Below, piece by piece: positions 61,501 through 63,547 of a stretch of DNA of 64,000 bases (within the stretch, counting starts at the first letter, position 1; the number at the start of each line of letters is the position of its first letter). A program made the translations under genes and the position numbers. Origin of the DNA: Cinclus cinclus (taxonomy: Eukaryota > Chordata > Aves > Passeriformes > Cinclidae). Below the pieces are notes generated by a model that was not told where the DNA came from, made no database searches, and saw only the letters and a list, made by a program, of their open reading frames with translations. The DNA is taken from contig NC_085049.1 of NCBI RefSeq assembly GCF_963662255.1, positions 62,977,158 to 63,041,157 of the forward strand, given 5' to 3'.

Positions 61501-63547
61501 GAAATTAATTACTCAATATGCAGGTTTCTTTTAATAAAAAAAAACCTGACTGTAGACATATAAAATAATTGGAATTGCAGATATGTTATCTATGCGTTCT
61601 ACTTCTGCTCAGCCTATCCCTCAGAGAATAGAAAGATTTATCTAGAAGTATCTACTACTGTGATTGACACTCTCCCTGTTCTCAGGCAGTACTGCTATCA
61701 AAGAACATAAAGAGTAACTAAATGATCCTCATTTGCCTCTCTGGTATCAAGTACACATTTTAAAATCCCAACTGTATTAGTAAAAGGATTGGTGAAATTT
61801 ATTTTTAAATTACAAAATTTATAAATTAAAAGCATAACAAATGTTTTTAGATGGCTTTATCTTTTTTAGATAGGCCCAAGTGCTTCTACTATGTGCAAGC
61901 TAACTTCACTTTAGGATCTTTGCCTTTGTGATCCTAAATGTATAGTATACCTTAAGATAAACACAGTACATGATCTGACTGTAAGTCAAAAGAAAAACAT
62001 GTACCATGCTTTAATGAGAAACATTTGCAATTCACTCATTCTCTTTTCTATTCTCTATGCTATCCTGTTGAAATGCTATCTCTAAGGAAAAAAAAAAAAA
62101 AAAAAAGACCAGCAATCTAAGTGGTAGTCATTTAGCTGAGGAATCCAACGACAAACAAACACTTAATCAAGGTTTCAAGGCTTCTAATAGGCTTTCTTGG
62201 TCCTGACAGCATTCATCTGTGGCCTATGCCTGTGGGGCCAGGAGCTTCCTCTCAGTTTAAGTCTAAGCCTACAATCCCTGCTGGCTCCTTTATGGCAGAA
62301 ATGTTGGTCTCCAGCTTGGTCCAAGTTATGCCTGGGTGTGGCAGTGGATCACTAGACGGGGCACCTGGCCCATGGACCAACTTCTGAGCTTGACCTCAAA
62401 CTGTTCCCATCATGATGGACCAGCCTGCTGGGCTCTGTCTGACCCTCGCCGGCTCACCCTGCCTTATCCTGACCTGTGGACTGACTTCCCAGCTTCACAT
62501 CTCACCTGCCTCATCACCCCAAATTTACCTGATAATCTGGGTGCCTGGCTGACTCTCAATCCCAGGTGCTGCTCTGCCAGCCATGGCATTTCCCTTGGCT
62601 CCTGGCCTCACAGCCATGTTGACCTTGCAGAGCATTTTCAGGGTTGTTTGATACTGGTTTGGTCTTGTGAGGTGAGCACGGGGATTCAGCTCCTATAAAG
62701 ACCAAGCTGAGGAACCACCAGCACAGGCCAGTCCTTCAAGTCATTAGCCACAGCTCAGCCTCAGTATGAGCTCTTAGTTGAGGTGTACCCAAAGCTAGAG
62801 GAAAACTGACTTTTTCAGTATCACACATTTACGATAGCAAGTAATTAACTGCAGGATGTCTCTATACACAAGGGGAAAAGTCCAGTACCATGTTTCTCCT
62901 TATCTCACTGAATTGAGTCAATCACTAGATTGAGTATCTGAATCATAAATGTCATCTACAGATATATATTATGGTTGAAAGTCAAGGTGTTATTTCTGCC
63001 AGCATGCAAGACTAAACAGTATAAAGTCTCTTGGATCTAATTAGCAACTCAGATATGTTAATCTGATTAAAACTACAAATATGGATTATTTGCAAGAAAT
63101 AAACTTTTAAACTTATATATTACATGTACATTTTATTGAAAATAGTACTACATTAAATGTAAAAATACACACAATGATATATAGATGTGATGACATGGAC
63201 TAATAGACTATTTTCTGAATAAATGCTAAAAAGTCAAAATATCATTGTTATAAAAATGCACTGATTCAAAGATACTAATAAATATTTGTATGCCTTTACT
63301 ATTTACGATTGCTTGTTCTCTAAGATATTGTTCTGAAGGCTAGCTCACTAAATCTCTCTTTTTTCTCTAAATGACAAGAGCTGTATCTCAAACTAAATTG
63401 TAAACACAAAAGCACACACCATACCTTTGCTGTATGATATGAAGTACAGGCTATCATATGCTGAATACTCTCATAACATCCTTCCTGTCTCTTTTGCAAA
63501 GTAGCACTTGGAATTTCTTGGAGAACAGCTAAGCATTTAATGAGGAT
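4307..63547 (-). CDS. CFAP54: CFAP54, 3' portion (40 exons, joined)
   Basis: This is a multi-exon gene read on the minus strand, from e1 at 63425-63547 to the terminal exon at 4307-4426. The 40 exons have compatible phases and total 5796 nt (1931 residues plus stop). The product matches my memory of CFAP54 (formerly C12orf55; N-terminal Pfam family DUF4486). Recognition segments are VLAHRGGYWTLLQNACRELW in e11, AFKYWCQALDETLN in e18, FGDIETQAEVMVQAAILDLQ in e27 and ISIQWYIPS in e36. Known of the family: it is a scaffold of the C1d projection of the axonemal central apparatus, working with CFAP46, CFAP74 and CFAP221. Loss in mouse gives primary ciliary dyskinesia with hydrocephalus and male infertility. 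The chain is mostly predicted helix with TPR-like pairs, without signal peptide or membrane segments. No in-frame stop or frameshift is seen in any exon, so the gene looks intact. The first ~1,150 residues are outside the window. Confidence 0.93.
4427..7025 (-). other. CFAP54 intron e39-e40 (2.6 kb)
   Basis: AT-rich intron with an (AT)n/(AC)n microsatellite near 4520-4590. The stretch 5970-6560 is somewhat richer in G and C and has overlapping short frames on both strands, but no paired splice sites or family resemblance. Nothing else recognised. Confidence 0.6.
4523..4590. repeat. (AT)n / (AC)n microsatellite
   Basis: ACATATATATATATATATAT-type run followed by imperfect ACAC/ATAT segments. 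The short minus-strand frame over it (YIYIYIYI) is a repeat artefact. Confidence 0.9.
7026..7103 (-). CDS. CFAP54: CFAP54 exon e39 (residues 1867-1892)
   Basis: Acceptor TTATACCATTAG|GAAATTGC; donor ACTGAG|GTATGTTG. 78 nt, phase 0 to 0. Reads EIAKRCLSEVKALLSVGPTP then SSPLTE. Recognised by joining e38 and e40 in phase. Confidence 0.85.
7909..7928. repeat. (TG)n microsatellite
   Basis: About nine TG units, TTGTGTGTGTGTGTGTGTGG context, intronic. Confidence 0.9.
8473..8659 (-). CDS. CFAP54: CFAP54 exon e38 (residues 1804-1866), short coiled coil
   Basis: Acceptor TTGTCTTCTTTTAG|AATTATT; donor ACAGAA|GTAAGTGAG. 187 nt, phase 2 to 0. Reads RIISLREKLSDLKKQVEILM (heptad-like leucines), then a Ser-rich linker (GSKSFSNSIPTSFLEQSEAL) and a Lys/Asp-rich end. 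Confidence 0.89.
9440..9543 (-). CDS. CFAP54: CFAP54 exon e37 (residues 1770-1804)
   Basis: Acceptor TCTCTTTTATAG|ATTTTG; donor TTGGCTAG|GTAAATAA. 104 nt, phase 0 to 2. Reads ILLLYAYNTNPVVIGDIAIF then STSVFSGHLWIPLA, a hydrophobic beta-rich stretch. It carries several CpGs close together, unusual for the surrounding DNA. Not part of a long open frame; found by splice signals and phase. Confidence 0.86.
10755..10940 (-). CDS. CFAP54: CFAP54 exon e36 (residues 1708-1769)
   Basis: Acceptor TTGTGTTTCAG|ATGTCTC; donor ACTAAG|GTATAACTAG. 186 nt, phase 0 to 0. Reads MSLEFSDIISEVSHVRTASP, a charged linker, then the beta-like segment EISIQWYIPSVAKPSKDTET. The Ile-Gln-Trp-Tyr-Pro motif looks conserved. 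Confidence 0.89.
10941..13231 (-). other. CFAP54 intron e35-e36 (2.3 kb)
   Basis: Mostly AT-rich with poly-T at 11538-11560. A small block with more G and C at 11220-11420 is of unknown origin. No exon or repeat family recognised. Confidence 0.5.
13232..13425 (-). CDS. CFAP54: CFAP54 exon e35 (residues 1643-1707)
   Basis: Acceptor CCCCTAACCCAG|GACCTGG; donor TCAGAG|GTACTTATG (weak at +4 to +6). 194 nt, phase 1 to 0. Reads GPGSLFARHGHLGLISDTGI, then VLRIAEMHSFLEKNLFEYSM and CCLENFPVELHDAEEP, ending in an acidic Ser-rich tail. Confidence 0.88.
14287..14306. repeat. (TTTA)n microsatellite
   Basis: About five ATTT units (ATTTATTTATTTATTTATG) in the e34-e35 intron. Confidence 0.85.
14651..14848 (-). 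CDS. CFAP54: CFAP54 exon e34 (residues 1577-1643), polar linker
   Basis: Acceptor TTGGAGTTGCAG|ATGGATAC; donor CTATCAG|GTATGTATTT. 198 nt, phase 1 to 1. First part is rich in Thr/Ser/Glu/Gly (NVVPETPEVPSTENKQTTGD, CQSGIEGTESFVTKTSQKKD) and probably disordered; it ends in a helix TWVHMIRYHNHLKRIYSTNL. Confidence 0.87.
14849..17017 (-). other. CFAP54 intron e33-e34 (2.2 kb)
   Basis: AT-rich. Contains a G9 run at 16206-16214 and a T/G-rich stretch at about 16425-16501 (GGTTGGGTTGGGTTTTTTGG-like). No exon or repeat family recognised. Confidence 0.5.
17018..17159 (-). CDS. CFAP54: CFAP54 exon e33 (residues 1530-1577)
   Basis: Acceptor TCATTTTTAG|GTCAGTG; donor ATATCTG|GTATTCC. 142 nt, phase 0 to 1. 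Reads VSEAMLASQLLIGMKSVKEE, then NMKDEVQKKIPEFAAMDLFS and SYRDFIS. A run of nine A's encodes QKK and could slip in sequencing. Confidence 0.86.
17641..17665. repeat. A25 homopolymer (T25 on transcript strand)
   Basis: Twenty-five A on plus. On the transcript strand it is a T25 tract starting ~26 nt after the e32 donor and directly after a cryptic donor GAGGAG|GTAA (see findings). Confidence 0.95.
17692..17779 (-). CDS. CFAP54: CFAP54 exon e32 (residues 1500-1529)
   Basis: Donor TCACAG|GTTGGTGC (weak). The acceptor region reads ATTTTTAGAG; the phase from e31 selects the second AG, giving 88 nt (phase 2 to 0). Reads SSGERSSEEALKSEVYQVQA then WVAIRAASQ. If the first AG is used (edge 17781) the exon is phase 0 and an unseen exon would have to lie between e31 and e32. 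Confidence 0.78.
17782..21146 (-). other. CFAP54 intron e31-e32 (3.4 kb)
   Basis: Holds the CR1 copy at 19258-19845 and otherwise AT-rich DNA. I searched for a 3n+1 exon that would allow the first AG of e32 to be used and did not find a convincing one. The short minus-strand frame at 18367-18570 lacks good paired splice sites. Confidence 0.5.
19258..19845 (-). mobile_element. CR1 LINE 3' fragment, antisense on plus strand
   Basis: On the plus strand it begins near the CR1 3' terminus (GGTTTGGGTTGGAAGGGGCC, then TTTAAAGGTCATCTAGTTCC) and runs through the typical 3' end of CR1 ORF2, including AAAATTTCTTCCTCCTTATA and CTTCTCCAGGCTGAA-like stretches. It is 5'-truncated and broken by stops; short frames at 19308-19517 and 19644-19835 are fragments of the old reverse transcriptase/3' region. 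Its sense strand matches the CFAP54 transcript. Confidence 0.93.
21147..21255 (-). CDS. CFAP54: CFAP54 exon e31 (residues 1464-1500)
   Basis: Acceptor TTGTTCTAAG|GTAAGACAG; donor AATATGA|GTAAGAATC. 109 nt, phase 1 to 2. Reads GKTERQITEKGNNKSSPAVE then TLLEAIKISQQYDQKY. The intron to e32 (3.4 kb) holds a CR1 copy. Confidence 0.86.
22297..22449 (-). CDS. CFAP54: CFAP54 exon e30 (residues 1413-1464), TPR-like
   Basis: Acceptor TTTATTTATTTAG|GACATAC; donor CAGATAG|GTAAGTAAAC. 153 nt, phase 1 to 1. Reads GHTLAEKVASTATRDNLQWL, then RALRHLESALNLCRASATKK and LDLEAELLFQI. The A..HLESAL..C pattern resembles TPR helix B. Confidence 0.9.
22749..22875 (-). CDS. CFAP54: CFAP54 exon e29 (residues 1371-1413)
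   Basis: Acceptor CTTTTCATAG|ATTTTTG; donor AAAATTG|GTAAGGAA. 127 nt, phase 0 to 1. Reads IFDCGEPVEQQIEDSTLSCL then ALPTKNIYLPHINLLAQVKM, joining helical e28 to the next TPR-like unit. Confidence 0.88.
22930..22990. repeat. Short imperfect GCAGTTTGA repeat
   Basis: Three copies of (A)GCAGTTTGA interleaved with GAAAAGTAAG-type spacers just upstream (transcript sense) of e29. Small local duplication. Confidence 0.7.
24119..24304 (-). CDS. CFAP54: CFAP54 exon e28 (residues 1309-1370)
   Basis: Acceptor TGTCCAAACAG|AAAATC; donor AAAGCA|GTGAGTAC. 186 nt, phase 0 to 0. Reads KIIGLLQGDTFISLPASLTL, then VKSMLLLADILPLQIVEDSE and EPLNLLALAHELTIKA. The intron to e27 is only about 200 nt. Confidence 0.9.
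24505..24662 (-). CDS. CFAP54: CFAP54 exon e27 (residues 1256-1308)
   Basis: Acceptor TCTTCTTTTAG|GAAATGATG; donor CTGCAG|GTTTGAATG. 158 nt, phase 1 to 0. Reads NDVAERRSVIKEVISEAEA, then FGDIETQAEVMVQAAILDLQ and ERRPVADIKLLLQ. Highly characteristic of the family. Confidence 0.92.
25592..25730 (-). CDS. CFAP54: CFAP54 exon e26 (residues 1210-1256)
   Basis: This exon was found because e25 ends in phase 0 while e27 starts in phase 1, which requires an intervening 3n+1 exon. The acceptor has a good pyrimidine tract (TTGCTTTTGGGACTTGTTAG), and the donor is ATGAAGG|GTACTAC. 139 nt. Reads ESTTEGVQLPSHVTAQGHVN, then VRLWLRCRATLVTALVTQIH and GVGDMKG, an amphipathic helix of the kind seen in the rest of the protein. 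The donor is non-canonical at +5 (GTACTA). Confidence 0.82.
27119..27221 (-). CDS. CFAP54: CFAP54 exon e25 (residues 1175-1209)
   Basis: Acceptor CTATACCACAG|TGTTGC; donor GTGTTTG|GTATGTGT. 103 nt, phase 2 to 0. Reads SVALAFSAIRLLQDAKVFSM then DVAHFQEKKDERECL. The preceding intron (27222-32354) is the longest in the window at about 5.1 kb. Confidence 0.87.
27466..27660 (+). mobile_element. CR1 LINE 3' fragment
   Basis: Reads in sense on the plus strand (TTCCCAGGGAGGTGGTGGGG, later AAGGTCTCTTCCAACCCTGA) and ends in GATTCTATTATTCTAT, the CR1 terminal repeat. Strongly 5'-truncated. Antisense to CFAP54. Confidence 0.92.
27740..27845 (-). mobile_element. CR1 LINE 3' fragment, diverged
   Basis: Starts AGAATCATAGAATCATTTTG on the plus strand, which is the reverse complement of the CR1 3' repeat, followed by GACCTCTAAGGTTGTCCAAG. 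About 100 bp, diverged. It faces the preceding CR1 copy tail to tail with ~80 bp between. Confidence 0.85.
32355..32524 (-). CDS. CFAP54: CFAP54 exon e24 (residues 1119-1175)
   Basis: Acceptor TTCTTCTCTAG|GGGATTTTG; donor CTCTCAG|GTAAATAA. 170 nt, phase 0 to 2. Reads GILLTEAEGSLSYLVQNIQE, then KYDGDISRYSVEDLEAIIEA and KLELASVSLQRHQAAL. Two long amphipathic helices. Confidence 0.9.
33975..34153 (-). CDS. CFAP54: CFAP54 exon e23 (residues 1059-1118)
   Basis: Donor CTGAAG|GTAATTTTG is clear. The acceptor lies in a purine-rich stretch with several AGs (AAGTAGAGAG); the phase from e22 favours the AG before AAAAGGTC. 179 nt, phase 1 to 0. Reads EKVYVLQITENALVLHLLSE, then ILSTMYLTVDADQNSRQQEQ and RDRMVHLVDCKDELNMAMLK. 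The body of the exon is secure; its 5' edge is uncertain by a few bases. Confidence 0.78.
34198..34275. repeat. AAT/AGT-type imperfect trinucleotide repeat
   Basis: ATAATAATAACAATTAATGA then ATAATAATAATACTAGTAGT and AGAAGTAGAATAGTAGAAGA; an imperfect trinucleotide array in the e22-e23 intron, just upstream (transcript sense) of e23. Confidence 0.85.
34406..34430. repeat. (AAAT)n microsatellite
   Basis: Five to six AAAT units (AAATAAATAAATAAATAAAT), about 25 nt beyond the e22 donor on the transcript strand. Confidence 0.88.
34455..34671 (-). CDS. CFAP54: CFAP54 exon e22 (residues 987-1059)
   Basis: Acceptor TTCTTGTAG|GTACTGGAAG; preferred donor GTAAAAG|GTAATTAT. 217 nt, phase 0 to 1. Reads VLEDAFNWSLSLTVVPLCNQ, then QIMNKLTLAKMHLIICLSAT and a polar tail ending PEPNKTTASTVK. 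A second possible donor, ACT|GTAAAAG, lies 7 nt earlier in phase 0 (see findings). Confidence 0.86.
35964..36017 (-). CDS. CFAP54: CFAP54 exon e21 (residues 969-986)
   Basis: Acceptor CATTTTACAG|ATCTTACAG; donor TTGCAG|GTAAAAAA. Only 54 nt, phase 0 to 0: ILQKFDSSKPLITATNLQ. It sits 4.5 kb from e20. An additional phase-0 exon inside that intron cannot be excluded, because any exon of 3n nt would preserve the frame. Confidence 0.8.
37418..37432. repeat. C15 homopolymer
   Basis: Fifteen C on plus, followed by AAAACTC. Intronic (e20-e21). Confidence 0.9.
38641..38978 (+). mobile_element. CR1 LINE 3' fragment
   Basis: Sense on plus. Contains AGGGAAGCTGGAGAAGGACT, GTTAGATATTAGGAGGAAGT, and the 3' end TACCTTCCAACCCTAAACAT followed by ATTCTATAATTCTATGATCT. 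Well preserved compared with the other copies. Antisense to CFAP54. Confidence 0.94.
40536..40718 (-). CDS. CFAP54: CFAP54 exon e20 (residues 908-968)
   Basis: Acceptor ATTACTTTCAG|AGCCTG; donor TTAATA|GTAAGT. 183 nt, phase 0 to 0. Reads SLFRASLPHPTSDYDFVQYE, then TNILIPGIDLFSDRYRADIS and TVVASLNFIMFELHCAKQ. It continues the conserved block of e18-e19. Confidence 0.92.
40951..41218. repeat. Diverged 140-bp tandem duplication
   Basis: Unit 1 (40951-41090) and unit 2 (41091 to about 41218) start with the same TTTCTGGGAG, followed by AGTTGCTGACTTTAAGGCCA in one and AATTGCTGACTTTAAAGCCA in the other, and share TTTAACTAGGTCAG and TAGCGCAGCT. The period is 140 bp, with a short deletion in unit 2. 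Intronic, between e19 and e20. Confidence 0.9.
42515..42581 (-). CDS. CFAP54: CFAP54 exon e19 (residues 885-907)
   Basis: Acceptor GTGTTTTAG|GTATATAAC; donor TTTAAG|GTAAGAATTC. 67 nt, phase 2 to 0. Reads YITTSQMRLREKYCYFSAIL then FK. A short exon found from splice signals and phase. Confidence 0.86.
44167..44373 (-). CDS. CFAP54: CFAP54 exon e18 (residues 816-885), diagnostic conserved block
   Basis: Acceptor TATGTTACAG|AGCTGC; donor ATAGCTCA|GTAAGT. 207 nt, phase 2 to 2. Reads RAAFKYWCQALDETLNIADA, then LNTWEELSFPKDATDCFSVG and AGAWGCLHAAVLVAKIAQ. It continues the TPR-like helix of e17 (helix B with FKYWCQAL). I recognise this as a CFAP54 family hallmark. Confidence 0.94.
44817..44904 (-). 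CDS. CFAP54: CFAP54 exon e17 (residues 787-816), TPR-like
   Basis: Acceptor AAATTACAG|GCGTCC; donor AATAAAAG|GTAAATAG. 88 nt, phase 1 to 2. Reads GVLEMNNQRDLKVQALHELG then NLHFYSGNK. The A.xELGNLHFY spacing resembles a TPR helix A. Confidence 0.88.
45742..45939 (-). CDS. CFAP54: CFAP54 exon e16 (residues 721-787)
   Basis: Acceptor TCTAATCTAG|AAAATGC; donor ACAATAG|GTATTTTT. 198 nt, phase 1 to 1. Reads ENAGRAISSHISSSRKLKFN, then a beta-like strand VGDEVIFLPTPCDLSKEKYN and ends PKSQLSVIISSYEQTI. Confidence 0.9.
46471..46623 (-). CDS. CFAP54: CFAP54 exon e15 (residues 670-721)
   Basis: Acceptor ATTCCTTTTAG|ATAACAATC; donor CACAAG|GTGAGTG. 153 nt, phase 1 to 1. Reads DNNQAKALVCVPLDVNDTLK, then CFREALEKSKYQSRALRHSR and KLLSLFLAHTQ, a helical TPR-like pair. 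Confidence 0.9.
47206..47320 (-). CDS. CFAP54: CFAP54 exon e14 (residues 632-670)
   Basis: Acceptor TGCTTTTTAG|ATGAGTTGC; donor CTACAG|GTCAGAC. 115 nt, phase 0 to 1. Reads MSCRNYIGYKLQLPIARSAS then EGVFPGCSFDPETSNDST. The initial ATG is internal to the protein, not a start codon. Confidence 0.87.
47934..47938. repeat. Target-site duplication, left copy (CTATT)
   Basis: Five-base direct repeat immediately before the LTR; identical to 48390-48394. Confidence 0.85.
47939..48389 (+). mobile_element. Solo LTR of an avian endogenous retrovirus, with 5-bp TSD
   Basis: A 451-bp element starting TGTCCTGGTTT and ending ACCGGTACA, so it has the TG...CA ends of retroviral LTRs. The flanks carry a perfect 5-bp direct repeat CTATT at 47934-47938 and 48390-48394, the target-site duplication. 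Inside are a possible TATA-like GATAAAAAC near 48120 and a polyadenylation-like ATTAAA at 48332-48337 on the plus strand. No internal gag/pol is present, so it is a solo LTR. The 5-bp duplication and TGTCCTGG start fit avian ERVL-type LTRs (inference). It lies antisense inside the e13-e14 intron of CFAP54. Confidence 0.9.
48390..48394. repeat. Target-site duplication, right copy (CTATT)
   Basis: Five-base direct repeat immediately after the LTR; identical to 47934-47938. Confidence 0.85.
48604..48633. repeat. (CATGTT/CATATT) hexamer repeat
   Basis: CCATGTTCATGTTCATATTC then ATGTTCAG; four imperfect TTCATG units, intronic. Confidence 0.75.
49300..49435 (-). CDS. CFAP54: CFAP54 exon e13 (residues 586-631)
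   Basis: Acceptor TTTTTTCCAG|TGAGAGG; donor CAGAAG|GTGAAAC. 136 nt, phase 2 to 0. Reads ERFTEQVSPLLVYAQRQLLE, then RIQQFSGPDSHESHFTKHLS and ADAQK. The long pyrimidine tract of the acceptor is visible as an A-run on the plus strand. Confidence 0.9.
49533..49756 (-). CDS. CFAP54: CFAP54 exon e12 (residues 512-586)
   Basis: Acceptor TCACTGTAG|ATTGTGG; donor TTACACA|GTAAGT. 224 nt, phase 0 to 2. An acidic, proline-rich loop (NLHPQPPLDDVNVVDLRWIC) precedes TPR-like helices NLILKTIEVLYQMKKWEALV. Confidence 0.92.
49904..49918. repeat. (CT)n microsatellite
   Basis: About seven CT units before CGTGAAAATG, intron e11-e12; GA-rich on the transcript strand. Confidence 0.85.
49965..50192 (-). CDS. CFAP54: CFAP54 exon e11 (residues 436-511), diagnostic conserved block
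   Basis: Acceptor ATACACAG|GTTCTTGC; donor CTTAAG|GTAAAAAT. 228 nt, phase 0 to 0. Begins VLAHRGGYWTLLQNACRELW, continues NYTQEFQWIANQSHSRMDAF and is rich in aromatics (WDFLWNTIWLPFYFASDMII). This Trp-rich block is the segment I most firmly associate with the CFAP54 family. Confidence 0.94.
50876..51021 (-). CDS. CFAP54: CFAP54 exon e10 (residues 387-435)
   Basis: Acceptor CTGTTACAG|TTAAGTC; donor GCAGTG|GTAAGATG. 146 nt, phase 1 to 0. First half is polar and probably disordered (KSPKNRNKQSQTSQSRSAKT); second half is helical (NTLLLKHFKSIFLHLKRAV). Confidence 0.88.
52730..52866 (-). CDS. CFAP54: CFAP54 exon e9 (residues 341-387)
   Basis: Acceptor TTCTGCAG|TTACAATA; donor CAAACCT|GTAAGAAT. 137 nt, phase 2 to 1. 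Reads SYNILDPEIFSLSNSGTVLA then REAVEDNIGKPTPRLLEKSD, a loop-rich segment between helical exons. Confidence 0.87.
52900..52910. repeat. C11 homopolymer
   Basis: Eleven C on plus, ~34 nt upstream of the e9 acceptor on the transcript strand, where it reads as a G-run. Confidence 0.88.
53268..53486 (-). CDS. CFAP54: CFAP54 exon e8 (residues 268-341)
   Basis: Acceptor GGTTTAG|GAAAGGC; donor GGACAG|GTACATC. 219 nt, phase 2 to 2. Reads KGKDKLKKLAHQTLVMLLSK, then a Cys/Met-containing helix (FCQMCLEEMPWKSQ) and the TPR-like segment MNIYLAVAHYHLFKKNLEEQ. Confidence 0.9.
55062..55201 (-). CDS. CFAP54: CFAP54 exon e7 (residues 222-268), basic linker
   Basis: Acceptor TTTTTTTTAAAG|GGAAAGG; donor GCACAAAA|GTAAATG. 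140 nt, phase 0 to 2. Begins with a Lys/Ser/Pro-rich linker (KPKASPSKKPVKKAIPKN), probably disordered, then LREYLMKNPDAMNSPEAQ. Confidence 0.84.
56216..56309 (-). CDS. CFAP54: CFAP54 exon e6 (residues 190-221)
   Basis: Donor GAGAAA|GTGAGT. The acceptor is a NAGNAG tandem, TTATCAGGAG; the first AG gives RRNENFLGTDGISAQARFLT, the second drops one arginine with the frame unchanged. 94 nt, phase 2 to 0. Ends GESTNAADVEK. Confidence 0.86.
57111..57237 (-). CDS. CFAP54: CFAP54 exon e5 (residues 148-190)
   Basis: Acceptor TTTATTTCAG|TGCTTAAAG; donor ATGAAAAG|GTAGAT. 127 nt, phase 1 to 2. Reads VLKVRGQTRFLEFFVQLLHK then VLNEEKFQCVLEWADGVEDYMK, strongly helical. Confidence 0.88.
57238..57909 (-). other. 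CFAP54 intron e4-e5
   Basis: AT-rich intron. I see no recognisable repeat or additional exon. Confidence 0.5.
57910..57999 (-). CDS. CFAP54: CFAP54 exon e4 (residues 118-148)
   Basis: Acceptor GATACAG|GTCCTGG; donor GAGAAG|GTAGGG. 90 nt, phase 1 to 1. Reads GPGTQLTGKEGPLSLYPVIS then CWTSERAYRE. The same frame stays open ~145 nt upstream into the intron, but the phase from e3 and the AG placement fix the start here. Confidence 0.82.
58000..60741 (-). other. CFAP54 intron e3-e4 (2.7 kb)
   Basis: Includes a long diverged CR1 fragment (59450-60018). The remainder is AT-rich. A plus-strand open frame of 125 codons at 60275-60652 is antisense to the gene, with no recognisable domain. Confidence 0.5.
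59450..60018 (+). mobile_element. CR1 LINE 3' fragment, diverged
   Basis: Sense on plus. Retains GACCACATCTAGGTTACTGT, AGAAGAGGCTGAGGGAACTG and an ending CCTTCCAACCTATACTGTTC then TACAATTCTAT. Many substitutions and stops show age. About 570 bp, the longest plus-strand CR1 remnant here. Confidence 0.9.
60742..60838 (-). CDS. CFAP54: CFAP54 exon e3 (residues 86-118)
   Basis: Acceptor ATTACAG|AACTGTTC; donor ACCAG|GTGGGTG. 97 nt, phase 0 to 1. Reads NCSSRTSHLAAMAKAAENLS and then TLESSLLKLTEP, an amphipathic helix. The split glycine codon (G/GT) is completed by e4. Confidence 0.85.
61035..61166 (+). mobile_element. CR1 LINE 3' fragment
   Basis: Sense on plus. Contains GGAGCTAGATGATCTTTAAG, GTCCCTTCCAACCCAAACCA and the end ATTCTATGATTCTA. 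The 3' end is close to the avian CR1 consensus as I remember it. Only ~130 bp upstream of e2's donor side in genomic terms (e2 starts at 61268). Confidence 0.93.
61268..61399 (-). CDS. CFAP54: CFAP54 exon e2 (residues 42-85)
   Basis: Acceptor TTTTATAG|GTACTACATTC; donor AAAGAG|GTAAAAG. 132 nt, phase 0 to 0. Starts VLHSWKEYDLAVIIINYGKK and ends in a polar stretch GVKTGETHTRKE. The open frame is too short to be conspicuous by ORF length and was identified from its splice signals and from joining e1 and e3 in phase. Confidence 0.85.
61400..63424 (-). other. CFAP54 intron e1-e2 (2.0 kb)
   Basis: Contains an A-run at about 62088-62106 and a GC-rich block at about 62200-62800 that stands out from its surroundings (see findings). 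No exon recognised. Confidence 0.5.
63425..63547 (-). CDS. CFAP54: CFAP54 exon e1 (residues 1-41 of the partial product)
   Basis: Acceptor TTACAG before ATCCTCATTAAATGC; donor GCAAAG|GTAT. 123 nt, phase 0 in and 0 out. Reads ILIKCLAVLQEIPSATLQKR, then a segment ending TSYHTAK. It is a pair of amphipathic helices. This is the most 5' exon I can place; earlier exons lie past the window edge. Confidence 0.85.

Noticed and set aside
62336..62698. Plus-strand 120-codon open frame
   Set aside because: Low-complexity Leu/Pro/Ser/Trp-rich translation of a GC-rich block, no domain recognised, antisense to CFAP54. Treated as a compositional artefact.
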